Origin: Phytophthora sp. 'mugwort'
Lineage: Eukaryota; Oomycota; Peronosporomycetes; Peronosporales; Peronosporaceae
Direction: 5' to 3'
Assembly (NCBI GenBank): GCA_033558025.1
Contig: JAUCEF010000009.1
Span: 2,232,001 to 2,296,000, forward strand
Length of the DNA stretch: 64,000 bases
Under the pieces are notes generated by a model. That model saw only the letters and a list, made by a program, of their open reading frames with translations. It had not been told where the DNA came from and did not search any database. Positions 1 to 11,210 of the stretch are shown piece by piece. The translations under genes and the position numbers were made by a program. Position 1 is the first letter of the stretch. Every line of letters starts with the position of its first letter.

Positions 1-451
1 CTTCTTGGAGGGCATTTTTCCAGGCCTCGTATGACTTCTGGTCTTCTGCTTCGAGGATCATGACCTTAGTGCCACAACGTAGCTCGATACGGCGCGGATT
101 CTTGACGGTGTTGACGTGTCCTAGCACGTGTCCTGGTCCGATAGGCGTCTCGGAGCATAAGGTTAACGAGTCTTTGCTGGTATAATACCCCAGCGTCATG
201 TGCCGCTCCTCGAGTCGCAGGATAAAGTACCGACGGGTCCACATTTTTAATCGCAGACCCTGTTTAAGCAGATATCCTTCCTGGATCACGTCGGCCGAGC
301 GGAAGACCACGGCCGGATGCGAGCGGCTTGGGACAGCCTTGCCGTGTAGCCACATGGAGAAGAGCGAGCGGTTCTTGGTCACGTACACGCCGTCGCCATT
401 CTTGTCGTCGGACGCGCGACCGGCGCCGTCCTGTGATCCGCGCGAGCTCAT
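1..451 (-). CDS. PH-domain protein, N-terminal part (cut by window edge)
   Basis: The minus strand is open from an ATG at 449-451 to base 1, giving 150 codons without a stop; the rest lies outside the window. After about 45 polar residues comes a clear pleckstrin-homology pattern: an opening strand with IQEGYLLKQG, then MWTRRYFIL, a basic strand, and near the edge the C-terminal helix with SYEAWKNAL, whose invariant Trp is present. PH domains bind phosphoinositides or proteins and place the host protein at membranes. What follows the PH domain cannot be seen, so lipid-transfer, kinase and GAP types are all possible. The 876 bp between this start and the next gene hold no supported gene. Confidence 0.8.
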   Translation of the reverse strand, partial: MSSRGSQDGAGRASDDKNGDGVYVTKNRSLFSMWLHGKAVPSRSHPAVVFRSADVIQEGYLLKQGLRLKMWTRRYFILRLEERHMTLGYYTSKDSLTLCSETPIGPGHVLGHVNTVKNPRRIELRCGTKVMILEAEDQKSYEAWKNALQE

Positions 452-1327
452 GAACACAAGGGGTGAAGGCTCGAGAGCGTTGTGCTGCTTGGGGTGGTTT
501 CTTACCGACTGCCTATATTGTTTAGAGGCGGAATGAGTGAGGTGGCAGTTTTGTGAGATTGAGATAGTGGATATCTGTGTGTGATGATATCTGGGAGAGC
601 GGGTGATTTCAGGTTATTGATCGATTTGTATGGGAGGTAGGTTTGATTGATTGGCATTGTTTATTGTGATGAAGGTTTGCGGTAATGGCAGCTGTCTTTT
701 GCCCTTACATACGATTCCAGAGGTGTTCGTCTTTTCAGCGCGATTTGAGATGAAAATATTTGGCTGGTGAGCGCGAACCTTCTGCTTGCGAATTGTGGCT
801 GAGGAGAGGTGTATGCCACTGAGGGGACATGTGTAGACTGGAACGCCGTGGCAATACAGTGACAATGGTCGGTGGTGATGCAGCAAATAACAATCACAAC
901 GAGTCGACTAATTACGTGGTAACTTTTAACGACGGAGAAACGGCCGTGTCTGTCAAAATAGGGTGTAACAGCTAGCAAATAGGTGTGGAACAACTCTGAA
1001 TTAGCGACTAAATCGTTGCTTGGAGCCATGTGTCGTCGAGCCAGCAACTCGCTGACTACATTCCGACACCTCGTCGACAATATCTGTCTTCAACAACGAC
1101 GTGGCAACAGCTACAATATTAACAACAGGACACTACAATTCCGTACTTACTGCTAGTATAACAAGTTTTCGCACCAACTGAAAAAAGTTCATTCGTGCCA
1201 TTGCAATACATGCATCTGCCATCAGTCCATTGAGAAAATTATTGGTTGGACTTGTACAATAAAATGACTCGATATGCGTTCGTTCCTGAGTTTAACAGCA
1301 AAGAAATGACTCAAAATGTTCTCGTTT
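452..1327. other. Intergenic region without a supported gene
   Basis: This stretch lies between the start of the PH-domain gene and the 3' end of the mannosyltransferase gene. It is fairly AT-rich towards 1080-1300. The open frames in it are short, overlap one another on the same strand and show no recognisable motif. It presumably holds the PH gene promoter and the glycosyltransferase 3' UTR. Confidence 0.6.
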
Positions 1328-2955
1328 CTACTTATTTGCCTTCTGCGGAAGCTCAGGAAGGCGGTCACCCGGGTTGCCGCACTCCAGCAGGGGCTCAACG
1401 AAGCCCATAGAGATTGCCTGGAAGTGCTGACGCCGCCTCCACAGGTTCAACAGCAGTTGCGGCGACACAGGCATCGAGCCCATGCCCGTCAAACACTCAG
1501 GCCACTCGCCTTTGCCTCCCGGCGCGCGTCGCTCTTGCCGCGGAGTTACGTGGGTCGGCAGCATGTTGAACACGAGATTCGGTTGCAACAGCTTGAGTTT
1601 GTGCAGGCGGAACGGCACGGGATCGACAAGCGACCGGCCGTTCACGTACAGCAGCTCAGCCGGCGCGCTGGCATTCCACGTCGGGTCAAAGTGCGCCAAG
1701 CTACCGCAGAGCGTGTCCGGATGACGTTTCATGTCGTCGTTAGGCGTAGCCGACACGACGCTGGCGCCCCAAGGCGAGAAGAAGTACGGTGTATGTGAGA
1801 ACTCGTATGACAGCCAAAAGGCCTCCTTGTCACCCCTGAACGAACAGCACAGCAAGGCGTTAGCGTCCCAGCTTTCCAGTAAGTGATAAAAGCTGTCTGT
1901 ACGTACCACGAGAACTCGTAGATGAAGCGATGTTCAGTGATGAGATACCACAGCACGTTCATAGCCTTGCCAGCGTCTCGTTTATTGATCACTAGCATGG
2001 ACGAGTCCTGTTCGTGAGCCGTCTTGCCCCGGTACGCAAAAGATTTCTTTAAAGCTGGCGATGGGTCTGTAAACTGCAGTCCAAAGCGTTTATAGTCGAA
2101 GTTTTTGAGCCATTGATGCAGGTAAATTGGTCCTTCTTCCGTCCGTTTGTTGAGGTATTGGTTGTTGTTAATCACGCGGTCGTAGAAGAAAAGCGTGCCG
2201 TGCTTCTGGTATCCTTTATTCTGACGTAAAACAGCAGGGTTTTTGAGGAGAATGGCATCAGCATCCAGGAAAATAAGCTCTTCAAAGCTGGTAAAGTGTA
2301 CAGCCAAGGGCTTGATCCAGTAGCTCTGAAAGGTCTTGGCCAATTCGTCCGAGAAAACCTTCTTGAGGACATACCGTTCGCACAGATCAATGACTTGAAT
2401 GTTGTCATCAAGACCAAAGAGGAGATCCACTGAAGGTTTCGTCAGGTCGTGGCAGTGGTACACCTCGATAAGCTCCTTGTTGCCCAGACAACGCAACTCA
2501 CGGATCAAAGAAATACCGAGCTCCAAGACGCCGTCGTGTAGACACAAAAGAATGCCTTTGGAGCCTTTTTGGACGGCTTGACGTGGCTCCAGAAACCGAG
2601 GCTTCTCCGTAGGCTTCACAGTTGGAGCTGGCGTCGAGACGGTCGTGGATGTTGGCGTCAGCGTTGGAATTGGCTCGAGTTCGACTGAGAACGACGCACT
2701 GTCTGATGCGGAATCTTCGAGCGACGTCCACGCGTCCGTGGAAGTGTCATTAGCCGTCACTGCTGCATTCTGGGCTGTCAACGTCAACGTTTCCTGCATC
2801 CCAGTGCTGCGGATATTGGTGCGTTCGCTTAGACGTCTATCAGTCACGAACGCGTACTGCTGAGTGAGTGAACAGACGCTACAGAAGAGCATGAAGGCAC
2901 CCAGTGCTCGAATGTACACATTGCTAAGGAATCGACTGTCCCGAATCGGATCCAT
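1328..2955 (-). CDS. Mnn1-type alpha-mannosyltransferase, Golgi type II membrane protein
   Basis: Two exons, 2955-1907 and 1835-1328, encode 518 residues. The 71 bp intron has a GTACGT donor, a GCTAAC branch site and a TTCAG acceptor; splicing restores the in-frame FSWGDKEAFWLSYEF. The short N-terminus is followed by one hydrophobic segment (about residues 15-33), which fits a signal anchor, then a Thr/Pro/Ser-rich stem to about residue 125 and a catalytic domain. A DAD metal-binding motif sits at about residues 231-233 in FLDADAILLKNP. This combination matches the fungal MNN1 family, which transfers mannose from GDP-mannose in the Golgi. Acceptor and linkage cannot be read from sequence. The gene is tandem with the ABC transporter upstream. 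Confidence 0.85.
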
Positions 2956-3176
2956 GCTCCGTGGTCAATACGCGGGTGTTCAAGTGCCAGGTTTTCGAAG
3001 ACTGAGAGCTGGCAGAAGCCTCCTATCAATAGTGCATGCGATTAACCAGTGTCCGTCTCGTGAGCCATCGTAGTAACTCCTCAAAGGGGTTTCATCTTGG
3101 TTCATGGCAACGGAATCATGGCGTGCGATGATGCAGTGGTGGAAAGTCAATGTATATACTATAGAGAACTGGGGGG

Positions 3177-6100
3177 CTACGCGTCTTGGAATCCACGAGC
3201 CACGCCTTGCTCCTCAGCCTGTTGCGACGCGAAATAGTTAAAAATCTGTTCCAATGACGTCTGCGAGACGCTGTACTCTCGGATATGTATCTTGTCCTTG
3301 ACTTCTTCCACCAGCGCGAAGACCTTCGACAATCGCAACTCGTCGCTCGAGCCGCGTAGCTTGAAGCGACAGAAATCGTTCTGACGCTCCATCACCGTCA
3401 CGTCGCTGTGGCTGAATGAATAGGTAAGGAACTGCAGCAGCGCATCGAAACGGGTCTCTTCCAAGCACCAGGACAGGAACGTCTCGGCGCGTATATATCC
3501 GTCACGCTCAAAGACGGCCGCCAGACTGTATCCCGTCGGATGTGACGCCACCACTCGTTGAGCCAGCTGGGGGTCTCCGAACGAGCTGCATTTGTCTTCC
3601 AATTCCTCACGGGTGACGACCTCTTCAGCGTCTCCAAAGTGTTGATGTACCAGTTCTTCCAGCTCATCCTGGAGAGGAGTAGCGAGCTTTACATCGAAGA
3701 CCAACCCGTCGCCAAAGCGCGACTTGAGGTGCTGGACGCTACCCAGACAACGCAGTCGACCGCCAACCATAATCCCCACACGAGAGCACAGCGCCTCCGA
3801 CTCGTCCATACTGTGCGTCGTGAGCACAATGGTCGACTTCTTGCCGCGTGTCGAGACATCAGCTATGACATCCCACATGAACCGGCGAGACACGGGGTCC
3901 ATACCAGTCGACGGCTCGTCCAGGAAGATGATGCGCGGGTCGCCAATCATCGCAATGGCCACCGACAGCTTCCGTTTGTTCCCGCCGCTCAGACTGCCAG
4001 CGAGTTTGTCTTCAAAGTCTCCCAAGTTCAGCTGCTTAATCTTGTCCTCTACAACGTGGGGCAATTGCGAGCGAGAGACGCCTTTGATCGACGCGAACAG
4101 CTCGAGATGTTCACGTACCGTGAGCAGCTCAAACAAGGCGTCAAACTGCGGGCAATAGCCAATCTCACGTCGAACCTCCATTTGCTGCGTGAGGATGTCG
4201 AAGCCCCCAAGCGTAGCCGTCCCGTGCGTCGGCAGTTCATCACCCGTCAGCATCTTCATGGTCGTTGTCTTACCAGCGCCATTGATCCCAAGGAACCCGA
4301 AGCATTCCCCACGCTTTAACCCGAACGACAGGTTACGAACCGCCACCTTGCCACCGCGATAGACCTTGCGAAGGTTCTCGAGCTTGACGACGTCGCTCTC
4401 TGCTTCGCCGCTGGCCACACGTCGCGCTTCTTTCTCCACGTCGACGTCTTCTTCGTACGGTTCATCGGCCACGTCGTCACGGCCACTCATCCAGTCTTTG
4501 ACCTTCGGGAACGTCATGGCATAGTCAATGCCCACAGCCAAGAAACCATAGAGAATTGCCGTCACAAAGAGGTAAATCATCTCCCAGCCCATAAGTTCCG
4601 TGCTGAACGGACTCATCTTGCTCTCGTCGCTCTCTCGGATCGTTGTGAGCTCATTTAGCACCAAATTCAACAGGCCGTTGCCCAGATTAAAGAGCGGCGA
4701 CAAGCGCCACAAGAACACCAGCACTGCATTCACGTCTTTCGTCGACTCGATCACGTCCAAGATGAAGGCCACAACCATGAGCACGACGCCAATGAGAAAG
4801 TTAATCATTATCGTGTACGTCTGAGACGACGCGTGCTCCTTGAACAGATACGACAGGCAATACGTGAACGGACAAATGGCGAGTCCAAACAAGAGGAAGA
4901 GCACAATCACGGCCGGGAACGTCTCGGACGTGCAGCTGTTGCACGCCGCGCTGCCCGTCATGGAATCAATACCAAAGCCCTTGATCATCAGAAGCGCGGC
5001 CGCGCACGGGATCAAATAGAGCACAAAGTCCCAGATAAAGTTGGCCAGCCAGAAAGCTCCCAGAGACACTCCCGAGACCAACTGCTGGTGTTTTGAGTTG
5101 TGATCCGACTGCTTCTCCTTCACCAGGAACGTCACGATCGACGCCGGGTAGTACGTGAAGGCAATGCAGATAAACAGGCACGCTGTAAAGGCCAAGAAGG
5201 AGCCAAACAACGCCTTCGTGTCGGCCGTGAGCGGCAACGGATGGTTATTCACAACCAGGTGGACAGTAGAACCGTCCGAGCTCGAGTTGGACGCGAAGAA
5301 TCGGTAGATTGTCTGATCCATCAACGCCTTGAAGATAATCGCGCCATGGGTAGACGTCGTGTTGACAAACATGTTGTAACCAAGCAGGTTCTTGTTGCTG
5401 TCACCGTGTACCAAATAGGCTCCGTATTGACCTTCCACCATCGGCATGTCCACCCCGTAGCCACGGTTGTACACTTCTTGACCCAGACGCAAGCCGTACC
5501 CAGTGGCACCGGTTGTATTGACGGCAGGGTTCGTATACGTCACACGGAACACGGTCGGTGAGCTCGAGTTATACGCGGGTGTAGACAACGTGAGGGCTTC
5601 AGTAGCCACGTCGGTAAAGTACGCGTCTTCCATCATATTACTGCACCAGTCGTCCTCAGTATCTGGTTGACAGACGTACGGCGTCGGCGTCTCCGTTCCG
5701 TAGTCAAATTTGTCTGTCGTCAACGGCAGGTTCGGGTCGTTCTTGGTGAAGCTCGTGCCTTGCAGCAGTCCCAGTCCAACTAACAGTAGGAAGATCGGGA
5801 GCGCCAAGCTGTAAAAGATCATCTTCTTGTCACGTTTGGCGTACCGGAACCGCTTGAGGATCAGAGCGTGCAAATGCGTCATGAAGAACGAGCCATTCAA
5901 GTCCGAAGCGTCCGCATCACTTGATGCCGTCGGACTTGCCACCGACGGCGTCTCGGAGCGAGCACGATGTCCGAGCGTGTGCTGGTTCCCGTCGTCATCG
6001 GCTTCTGCCACCTTGATGAAAACTTCTTCCAACGTCGTGACTGACACGCCATAAGACAACAATCCCAGCTCCTGTAGCTTGTCGTCCATCGCGGCAAACA

Positions 6101-9086
6101 TCGACGCGAACGTGGACGAGCTCGCAAGCGGCAACTGGAACGCCAGCTCGCTACCAACGTTGCTCAATTGCTGGGCAGTCGGCACTCGCGACGTCACAAA
6201 GGCAATCACTTCACTATCCTTACACGTCGCCTCGTCCTTCACCAAAGTCAAGTGGTAACCTGCACCAAAGCGATTCTTCAAAAACAGCGACGAGCCACAG
6301 CAACGCAGCTCACCTTCAGCCATGATCGCAATCCGATCGCCTAAAATATCAGCTTCATCCATGAAATGCGTTGTGAGCACCATCACGCGGTCGTTGCGGT
6401 TGTTCAGTAGGATCTCCCACGTGCTACGTCGACTGTATGGGTCCATTCCGGACGTAGGTTCGTCCAGAAACACGAGCGAGCTGTCTCCAAGCAGCGAGAC
6501 GGCCACGGAAAGCTTGCGCTTCATCCCACCCGACAATGCCGTCGACTTGACGTGACGCTTTTCCGTCAGTCCGACCTCCCGGATCTGACGCGTGATAACC
6601 GCGTCCAGTTCAGCCGTCGTGTAGCCTTTAATACGTCCAAAGAAGAGCAAATGTTCTTCCACCGTCAGCTCTTCAAACAGTACGTCATGCTGGAAACAAA
6701 GCCCCAACGACTCGCGGATCTCGTCCATATCTTGAGTGATTGACATGCCACGGAACGTCGCGTTTCCACTTGATGGGGCAATCATCCCCGTCAACATGGA
6801 AATCAGCGTCGTCTTGCCGGCGCCATTGTGGCCTAACAAGCAGGTAATCTGGTTCTTGTACATGGTCAAATTCAGGCCTCGTACCGCCACTTTCTCACCG
6901 CCAGGGACAGGAAAAACTTTACGCAAGCGCTGCACTGCGAGGACGTCACCTTGACGTTCCTGCTCACGAAGCTCTGTATTCACAGACTCATAGTTGTGGT
7001 TCACATCAACAGAGACACTATCAAGCAAGGCTTCTCCTGGATGGTCCGAGGTCTTAAATTCCTCACGTGCTTTACGTCGACTTCGCCAGTACGACGGGGA
7101 CACTAGGAAGTACCATTTCAACGTCGTGCCGTGCTCTTTCGGGATAACTTTGTCAAAATACAGTCCCAATAACGTGTATAAGATCGTATCGATCGCAAAC
7201 ATCAGTAAAGACCGACTGAACCGGAAATTGTCACTCAAGATACTCGCGTTCGTAAAATTGACGCCCGTTCCGGTAGCTTCCAGGTTGGACAGTACTGTAA
7301 CTCCTAGAGAGAGTGCAACTGGAGAGAGGATACAGCCCACAGTCTTGTGGTTCTCTGCCGTCTCTGTCGTGAACGCTGCCGACACGAAATACATGAGGAA
7401 AAAGAGTATCATCCCCACAAATGCTCCAACACGTGCCTTGCTGAAGATGGTACTGATCATAAACCCATAAGCCAAGACACTGAGACTAAAGAGGAAGAAG
7501 AAGAGGAAGATCAATAGCACGGAACTGTGGGCAAAGAGACCAGCCATCCCCATGAGCGCCTGCAGTATCGAGCCGACAAACAGGATGAGGATATACGTCA
7601 TATACCACGACACGACAATGGCCTTCTCCTTGACGCCCAGAATTTTCATGTACTCACGCAGTCGCAGCTCTTTTTCCTGGATTAGCACGACCAAAATGCG
7701 GGAAATTGAGTACAAATACGACAAGATAAACACGATCGCAAACACGTCTGCCACTTGGTCGTAGAATGGCGAGCTGATGTACGTTTTGATGGGAAAAGGA
7801 GCGACTGAAGCCCCTAGAGATGGCTGTGGAACTTGACGAAGAGGCTTGAGCAATGCCTCCACTGTCTCGTGCGTGAAAAAAGATTTAAGACTTGAAAATG
7901 TTGAGTCCGAGCCGGCGAGATTCTGGACGGCAGACGCGATGATCACATCATTGTCCAGTGATGACAGCAGCAAATCATCCAGTTCCGTCGACGCCTTGGC
8001 CGTCGTCTGTGGACGTTGGCACTCTCCTGTTGTTGTCCTGGTCGTTGTGTCCCATTCGGGCATACAGGCCAGAAACCTCGTCACAAGTGTCTGTAAAGTC
8101 ATAAACCCTGTAATGGTATATCTCGAGTAATAATCCATACTAATTGCCTTCTGGAACGGAGAAATCTGCGGTGGGTCTCCTCCTGTTCTGGGTACAAGTC
8201 CGAGAGCTCCTCGTCGTCCAAGTGTCGAGTTTAGTCGTACAGTGTACTCGATATCCTGGAATAATCCAATGCTGTTATCGTCCGGATATGACTTAAAGAC
8301 AATACCCCCATAGATATGAGGCTTGTCCATCCTTGAAGCATAGTCATTGCCACTCACATAGTCCTCAAGTGCTTCTTCCGTCTTAAAAAACTGGACACTT
8401 TCCAGTAATGACGGGAATACGGCTGACGTCGACGAGTTCCGTAAATTAATCCTTGGGTACCATAACTCCATGGTTTGCATGAAATAGTCCCTTGTAAAGG
8501 TATTATCAGGGACAATAGCGAGCTTATAGGGCGCGACCTTGCCCCTGCATGACGACGGCACGGTGTACGCAGACGTGGGGTCAATGTTCACGAGCCCCCG
8601 TGCCGTCACTCCGGTCGTACACATTTCCAAATCTGCGGACGACAGTTCGTCCATTTTCATACCTTCGGAAATGGATAGACGGCCCATATATAAGAGAATT
8701 CCCCATAAAGAGGTCTCGTGCATCGTAAACTTGGGCAGGACGGCCGGGATGCCGGATAACGTCGTGCCCGACGTCTGGAAGAGGTTATAGGACGTGCCCA
8801 GAGTGTCGTCGTCGGTGACGCTGTCGTCATCGCTCCAGCCATCGGGCACGTTGACGTCATCCACCAAAGTCTTGAGGAGGCCCATTATCAAAATAAAGAG
8901 GCACGGGAGAGCGATCTCCATGAAAGTGGCCACGGGGTGGCGTCGCTTGAGCGTCCAGTTCTTCCATAGTAGAGTGCGGATGTACAGCCACGTGGTGCGG
9001 CGCTCGGCCAGCGGCGGCAAGGAGGACGGAGACGGCAACTTGCCGCCGAGCATGGCCGTCTGGGACGACGACTGCGTCTTGTCCAT
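3177..9086 (-). CDS. ABCA-family full-size ABC transporter
   Basis: A single exon encodes 1,969 residues from the first in-frame ATG at 9084-9086; the frame stays open 24 codons further upstream but without an ATG. Layout is TMD-NBD-TMD-NBD. A membrane segment near residues 55-75 is followed by a large extracytoplasmic loop and a cluster of membrane helices before NBD1. NBD1 has Walker A GHNGAGKTT at 752-760, signature LSGGMKRK near 849 and Walker B LVFLDEP just after. The second half repeats this: membrane segment near 1090-1108, large loop, helices, then NBD2 with GINGAGKTT at 1600-1608 and LSGGNKRK at 1699. The order and big loops are typical of ABCA lipid exporters/floppases. Both ATP sites look intact. 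The substrate is unknown; lipid is inferred from family. Confidence 0.93.
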   Translation of the reverse strand: MDKTQSSSQTAMLGGKLPSPSSLPPLAERRTTWLYIRTLLWKNWTLKRRHPVATFMEIALPCLFILIMGLLKTLVDDVNVPDGWSDDDSVTDDDTLGTSYNLFQTSGTTLSGIPAVLPKFTMHETSLWGILLYMGRLSISEGMKMDELSSADLEMCTTGVTARGLVNIDPTSAYTVPSSCRGKVAPYKLAIVPDNTFTRDYFMQTMELWYPRINLRNSSTSAVFPSLLESVQFFKTEEALEDYVSGNDYASRMDKPHIYGGIVFKSYPDDNSIGLFQDIEYTVRLNSTLGRRGALGLVPRTGGDPPQISPFQKAISMDYYSRYTITGFMTLQTLVTRFLACMPEWDTTTRTTTGECQRPQTTAKASTELDDLLLSSLDNDVIIASAVQNLAGSDSTFSSLKSFFTHETVEALLKPLRQVPQPSLGASVAPFPIKTYISSPFYDQVADVFAIVFILSYLYSISRILVVLIQEKELRLREYMKILGVKEKAIVVSWYMTYILILFVGSILQALMGMAGLFAHSSVLLIFLFFFLFSLSVLAYGFMISTIFSKARVGAFVGMILFFLMYFVSAAFTTETAENHKTVGCILSPVALSLGVTVLSNLEATGTGVNFTNASILSDNFRFSRSLLMFAIDTILYTLLGLYFDKVIPKEHGTTLKWYFLVSPSYWRSRRKAREEFKTSDHPGEALLDSVSVDVNHNYESVNTELREQERQGDVLAVQRLRKVFPVPGGEKVAVRGLNLTMYKNQITCLLGHNGAGKTTLISMLTGMIAPSSGNATFRGMSITQDMDEIRESLGLCFQHDVLFEELTVEEHLLFFGRIKGYTTAELDAVITRQIREVGLTEKRHVKSTALSGGMKRKLSVAVSLLGDSSLVFLDEPTSGMDPYSRRSTWEILLNNRNDRVMVLTTHFMDEADILGDRIAIMAEGELRCCGSSLFLKNRFGAGYHLTLVKDEATCKDSEVIAFVTSRVPTAQQLSNVGSELAFQLPLASSSTFASMFAAMDDKLQELGLLSYGVSVTTLEEVFIKVAEADDDGNQHTLGHRARSETPSVASPTASSDADASDLNGSFFMTHLHALILKRFRYAKRDKKMIFYSLALPIFLLLVGLGLLQGTSFTKNDPNLPLTTDKFDYGTETPTPYVCQPDTEDDWCSNMMEDAYFTDVATEALTLSTPAYNSSSPTVFRVTYTNPAVNTTGATGYGLRLGQEVYNRGYGVDMPMVEGQYGAYLVHGDSNKNLLGYNMFVNTTSTHGAIIFKALMDQTIYRFFASNSSSDGSTVHLVVNNHPLPLTADTKALFGSFLAFTACLFICIAFTYYPASIVTFLVKEKQSDHNSKHQQLVSGVSLGAFWLANFIWDFVLYLIPCAAALLMIKGFGIDSMTGSAACNSCTSETFPAVIVLFLLFGLAICPFTYCLSYLFKEHASSQTYTIMINFLIGVVLMVVAFILDVIESTKDVNAVLVFLWRLSPLFNLGNGLLNLVLNELTTIRESDESKMSPFSTELMGWEMIYLFVTAILYGFLAVGIDYAMTFPKVKDWMSGRDDVADEPYEEDVDVEKEARRVASGEAESDVVKLENLRKVYRGGKVAVRNLSFGLKRGECFGFLGINGAGKTTTMKMLTGDELPTHGTATLGGFDILTQQMEVRREIGYCPQFDALFELLTVREHLELFASIKGVSRSQLPHVVEDKIKQLNLGDFEDKLAGSLSGGNKRKLSVAIAMIGDPRIIFLDEPSTGMDPVSRRFMWDVIADVSTRGKKSTIVLTTHSMDESEALCSRVGIMVGGRLRCLGSVQHLKSRFGDGLVFDVKLATPLQDELEELVHQHFGDAEEVVTREELEDKCSSFGDPQLAQRVVASHPTGYSLAAVFERDGYIRAETFLSWCLEETRFDALLQFLTYSFSHSDVTVMERQNDFCRFKLRGSSDELRLSKVFALVEEVKDKIHIREYSVSQTSLEQIFNYFASQQAEEQGVARGFQDA

Positions 9087-9807
9087 CACAGCGGAATAAA
9101 CTGCTGCTAAGGACCTGGCGAAATGCGTTATGACCGGTCGAGGCGAGTTGCCAGACACGAGATGTCATAACGGACAGTAGGGAATTCCTATAATTTGTGT
9201 GGGTTATAGCTCTGACTGACGTTCGGTCGCCATCTACAGTAGAAGTCGTCGGAGAGAGACAGGGCGCAGCATTTAGAGAATGTATGTACCGATATGCACC
9301 AATCACAAGTAATAGTGAAGAACTGGTAACCTCATCTGGATTTTATGTTTGGGGGAATGGATCCCTTCAAGCCAGCACAAGTTCTTGAAAGGCCTTTCGT
9401 GTTATCACTGCCGTCATGTTATCAGTATCTATCTACATGGTCGTCGAAGGGGATGCAGCGCTACAGGGATATCGTATAGTAGGCGCCGACGAAGACATTC
9501 GAGGCAGAGTGCGCACGAAAGCAACAAAATTCTGCTGCGTCGCGAATGACTTGATCGCGTTGCCCAGTGTATCCGCAATTTTACCATCATTCCAACAATC
9601 CTTTGTTAATTTAGTACAGTACCGTATTCCCAAGAAGTCAGTTTCAAGTAATTGGTAAAAAATGGACAGAAGTTCAAACATAGGGAAATTAAAGCTCCGA
9701 GTTCGCGCGCTTCTTTTGGCGGTTCATTTCAAAATGCGTGGGTGGCATCAGTTGCATTCGCGGTATGGTTGTCGACGTTGTTACTTTGAAAGTTACTCCG
9801 CCCGTCA
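9087..9807. other. Boundary between the ABCA gene and the repeat block
   Basis: The region upstream of the transporter start contains its presumed promoter and 5' UTR. No motif-bearing reading frame is visible. Sequence character changes at about 9.8 kb, where degenerate transposon coding begins. Confidence 0.5.
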
Positions 9808-11210
9808 ATGCGGGCTGTACCCCACCTAAACGTGCAGAAGGTGGCAGCCATCGAGCGCGCTAAGAAGGAACGTGTTTCATATGCTCTAGCTGAAGAGTTC
9901 AGCATCAACCGCCTCACTCTATTTATATGGGTAAAGAGTGAAGATGCGATTAAAGCTGCGGGACCACAGAAAAAGTACGCCAAAGCCACCAAACGCGGGC
10001 CTCCGGTCTCGTTCCCAGCCATGGAGAAGCGGTACGCTGTTGCATGGACTATCATGTTGGTTTTATGACTTCTATGTTGGTCCATGCAACGTATTGTATC
10101 GCTAGTTCGTACGAGTGGGTGAAAGACATGCGTCGGAACAAGTCCAAGCGTGCGTGCAAGCTAATATTTTTATATATTATCTTACCGCTAACTAAAGCAA
10201 TTCGTTTGCTGCAAAGCAGGTATAACAACCGAGTTCTTGATAATCATGGCTGGCCAGTTGGAACCGCGCTTCCTCGCTACGCGTAGCACTGCTGCTGCAG
10301 TGGAATACAGACGCCGTTTTCGACATCGCCACAGGCTCTCAATTAGACGCATCACTCACCGCGGGATCAAGCAACGCACCCAGTTGGAGGTCTATTTGTT
10401 GCATGTGTTATTTTGTTTCTATACTTCTGTTAAATATAACGTTTTGTGGTGCAATGGTATCGTTGTAGGAGGTAGCTGCGGCGTTTGGTCACTCGATGCG
10501 GCATTATTTTAAGCACTGAAGCGCCGTTTCGTACACGGTTGGTGCTAGCAAGTACGACCAGATTTACACTATGGATCAAGTATCGATTTACATTGATATG
10601 AATCCATCCCCGAGCATCACATTTTGCGGTGATCGCAACGTTGATGTTCTGCAAGGTGCGTACCGAAAATTGTATGTACCGACGGATGTAATATTTTTCT
10701 GGTAGGGATGTTGGAAAACTCTATCCGTGTCTAGGTTTTCCTGTATGCTTCTGCAACAGATGTGAAACTCTGCCCACTCATCGTGTTTAGCGGGACTCCA
10801 GACGGCATAGTACAATAAGAGCTACAATCCCATCATCTGTACCGCAATAATGTCATTCTTGCAGTGCAGAAGAAAGGATACTGCGACGAGTGTATCATGC
10901 ACATCTGGATCACCCATAAGATGGCCAGTGTGCGAGCGAAGATCTCTCCACGGAGATTGAGTTCATTCCATTCGGAATAACAGGCCTCTCACAGCCCATG
11001 GGCGTCGCGGTAATGAGGACCTTCAAGAACCACTGCCGGAGTCTCGATGTCAAACATCACCTGGCCAACGACTTCTGCTCATCTGCACCTGAGCGACGAC
11101 GCCTTATTACTGCTATCATCGTAACAGCTTGGGCTCAGATATGCGGGGACGTGATCCGAAAGGAGTTTGTGAAGGTCGGTCTTATTCCTATAGCCCAGAG
11201 AGAAGGATAG
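9808..11210 (+). pseudogene. Pogo/Tigger-like (DDE_1) transposase relic 1
   Basis: A decayed transposase can be followed through several frames. At 9808-10030 there is an N-terminal helix-turn-helix segment with KVAAIERAKKE and INRLTLFIWVKSEDAI. A CENP-B-type second HTH follows near 10310-10390 (LSIRRITHRGIKQRTQLE). The catalytic core starts at about 10563 (DQVSIYIDMNP) and continues with LCPLIVFSGTPDGIVQ, in which a TAA follows GIVQ. The core ends at 10900-11210 with a pattern like the usual LTQPMDVAV-FK stretch (LSQPMGVAVMRTFKNHC). In-frame stops and frame changes show that it is dead. Superfamily assignment rests on these motifs; the terminal repeats were not found. Confidence 0.7.

Noticed and set aside
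3558..4319. 253-codon plus-strand frame inside the ABCA gene
   Set aside because: It is antisense to the second ATPase domain; its composition mirrors the GC-rich codons of the real gene.
9087..9158. 24-codon N-terminal extension of the ABCA frame from a GTG
   Set aside because: A GTG start is not expected in a eukaryote; the ATG at 9084-9086 is the first in-frame Met.
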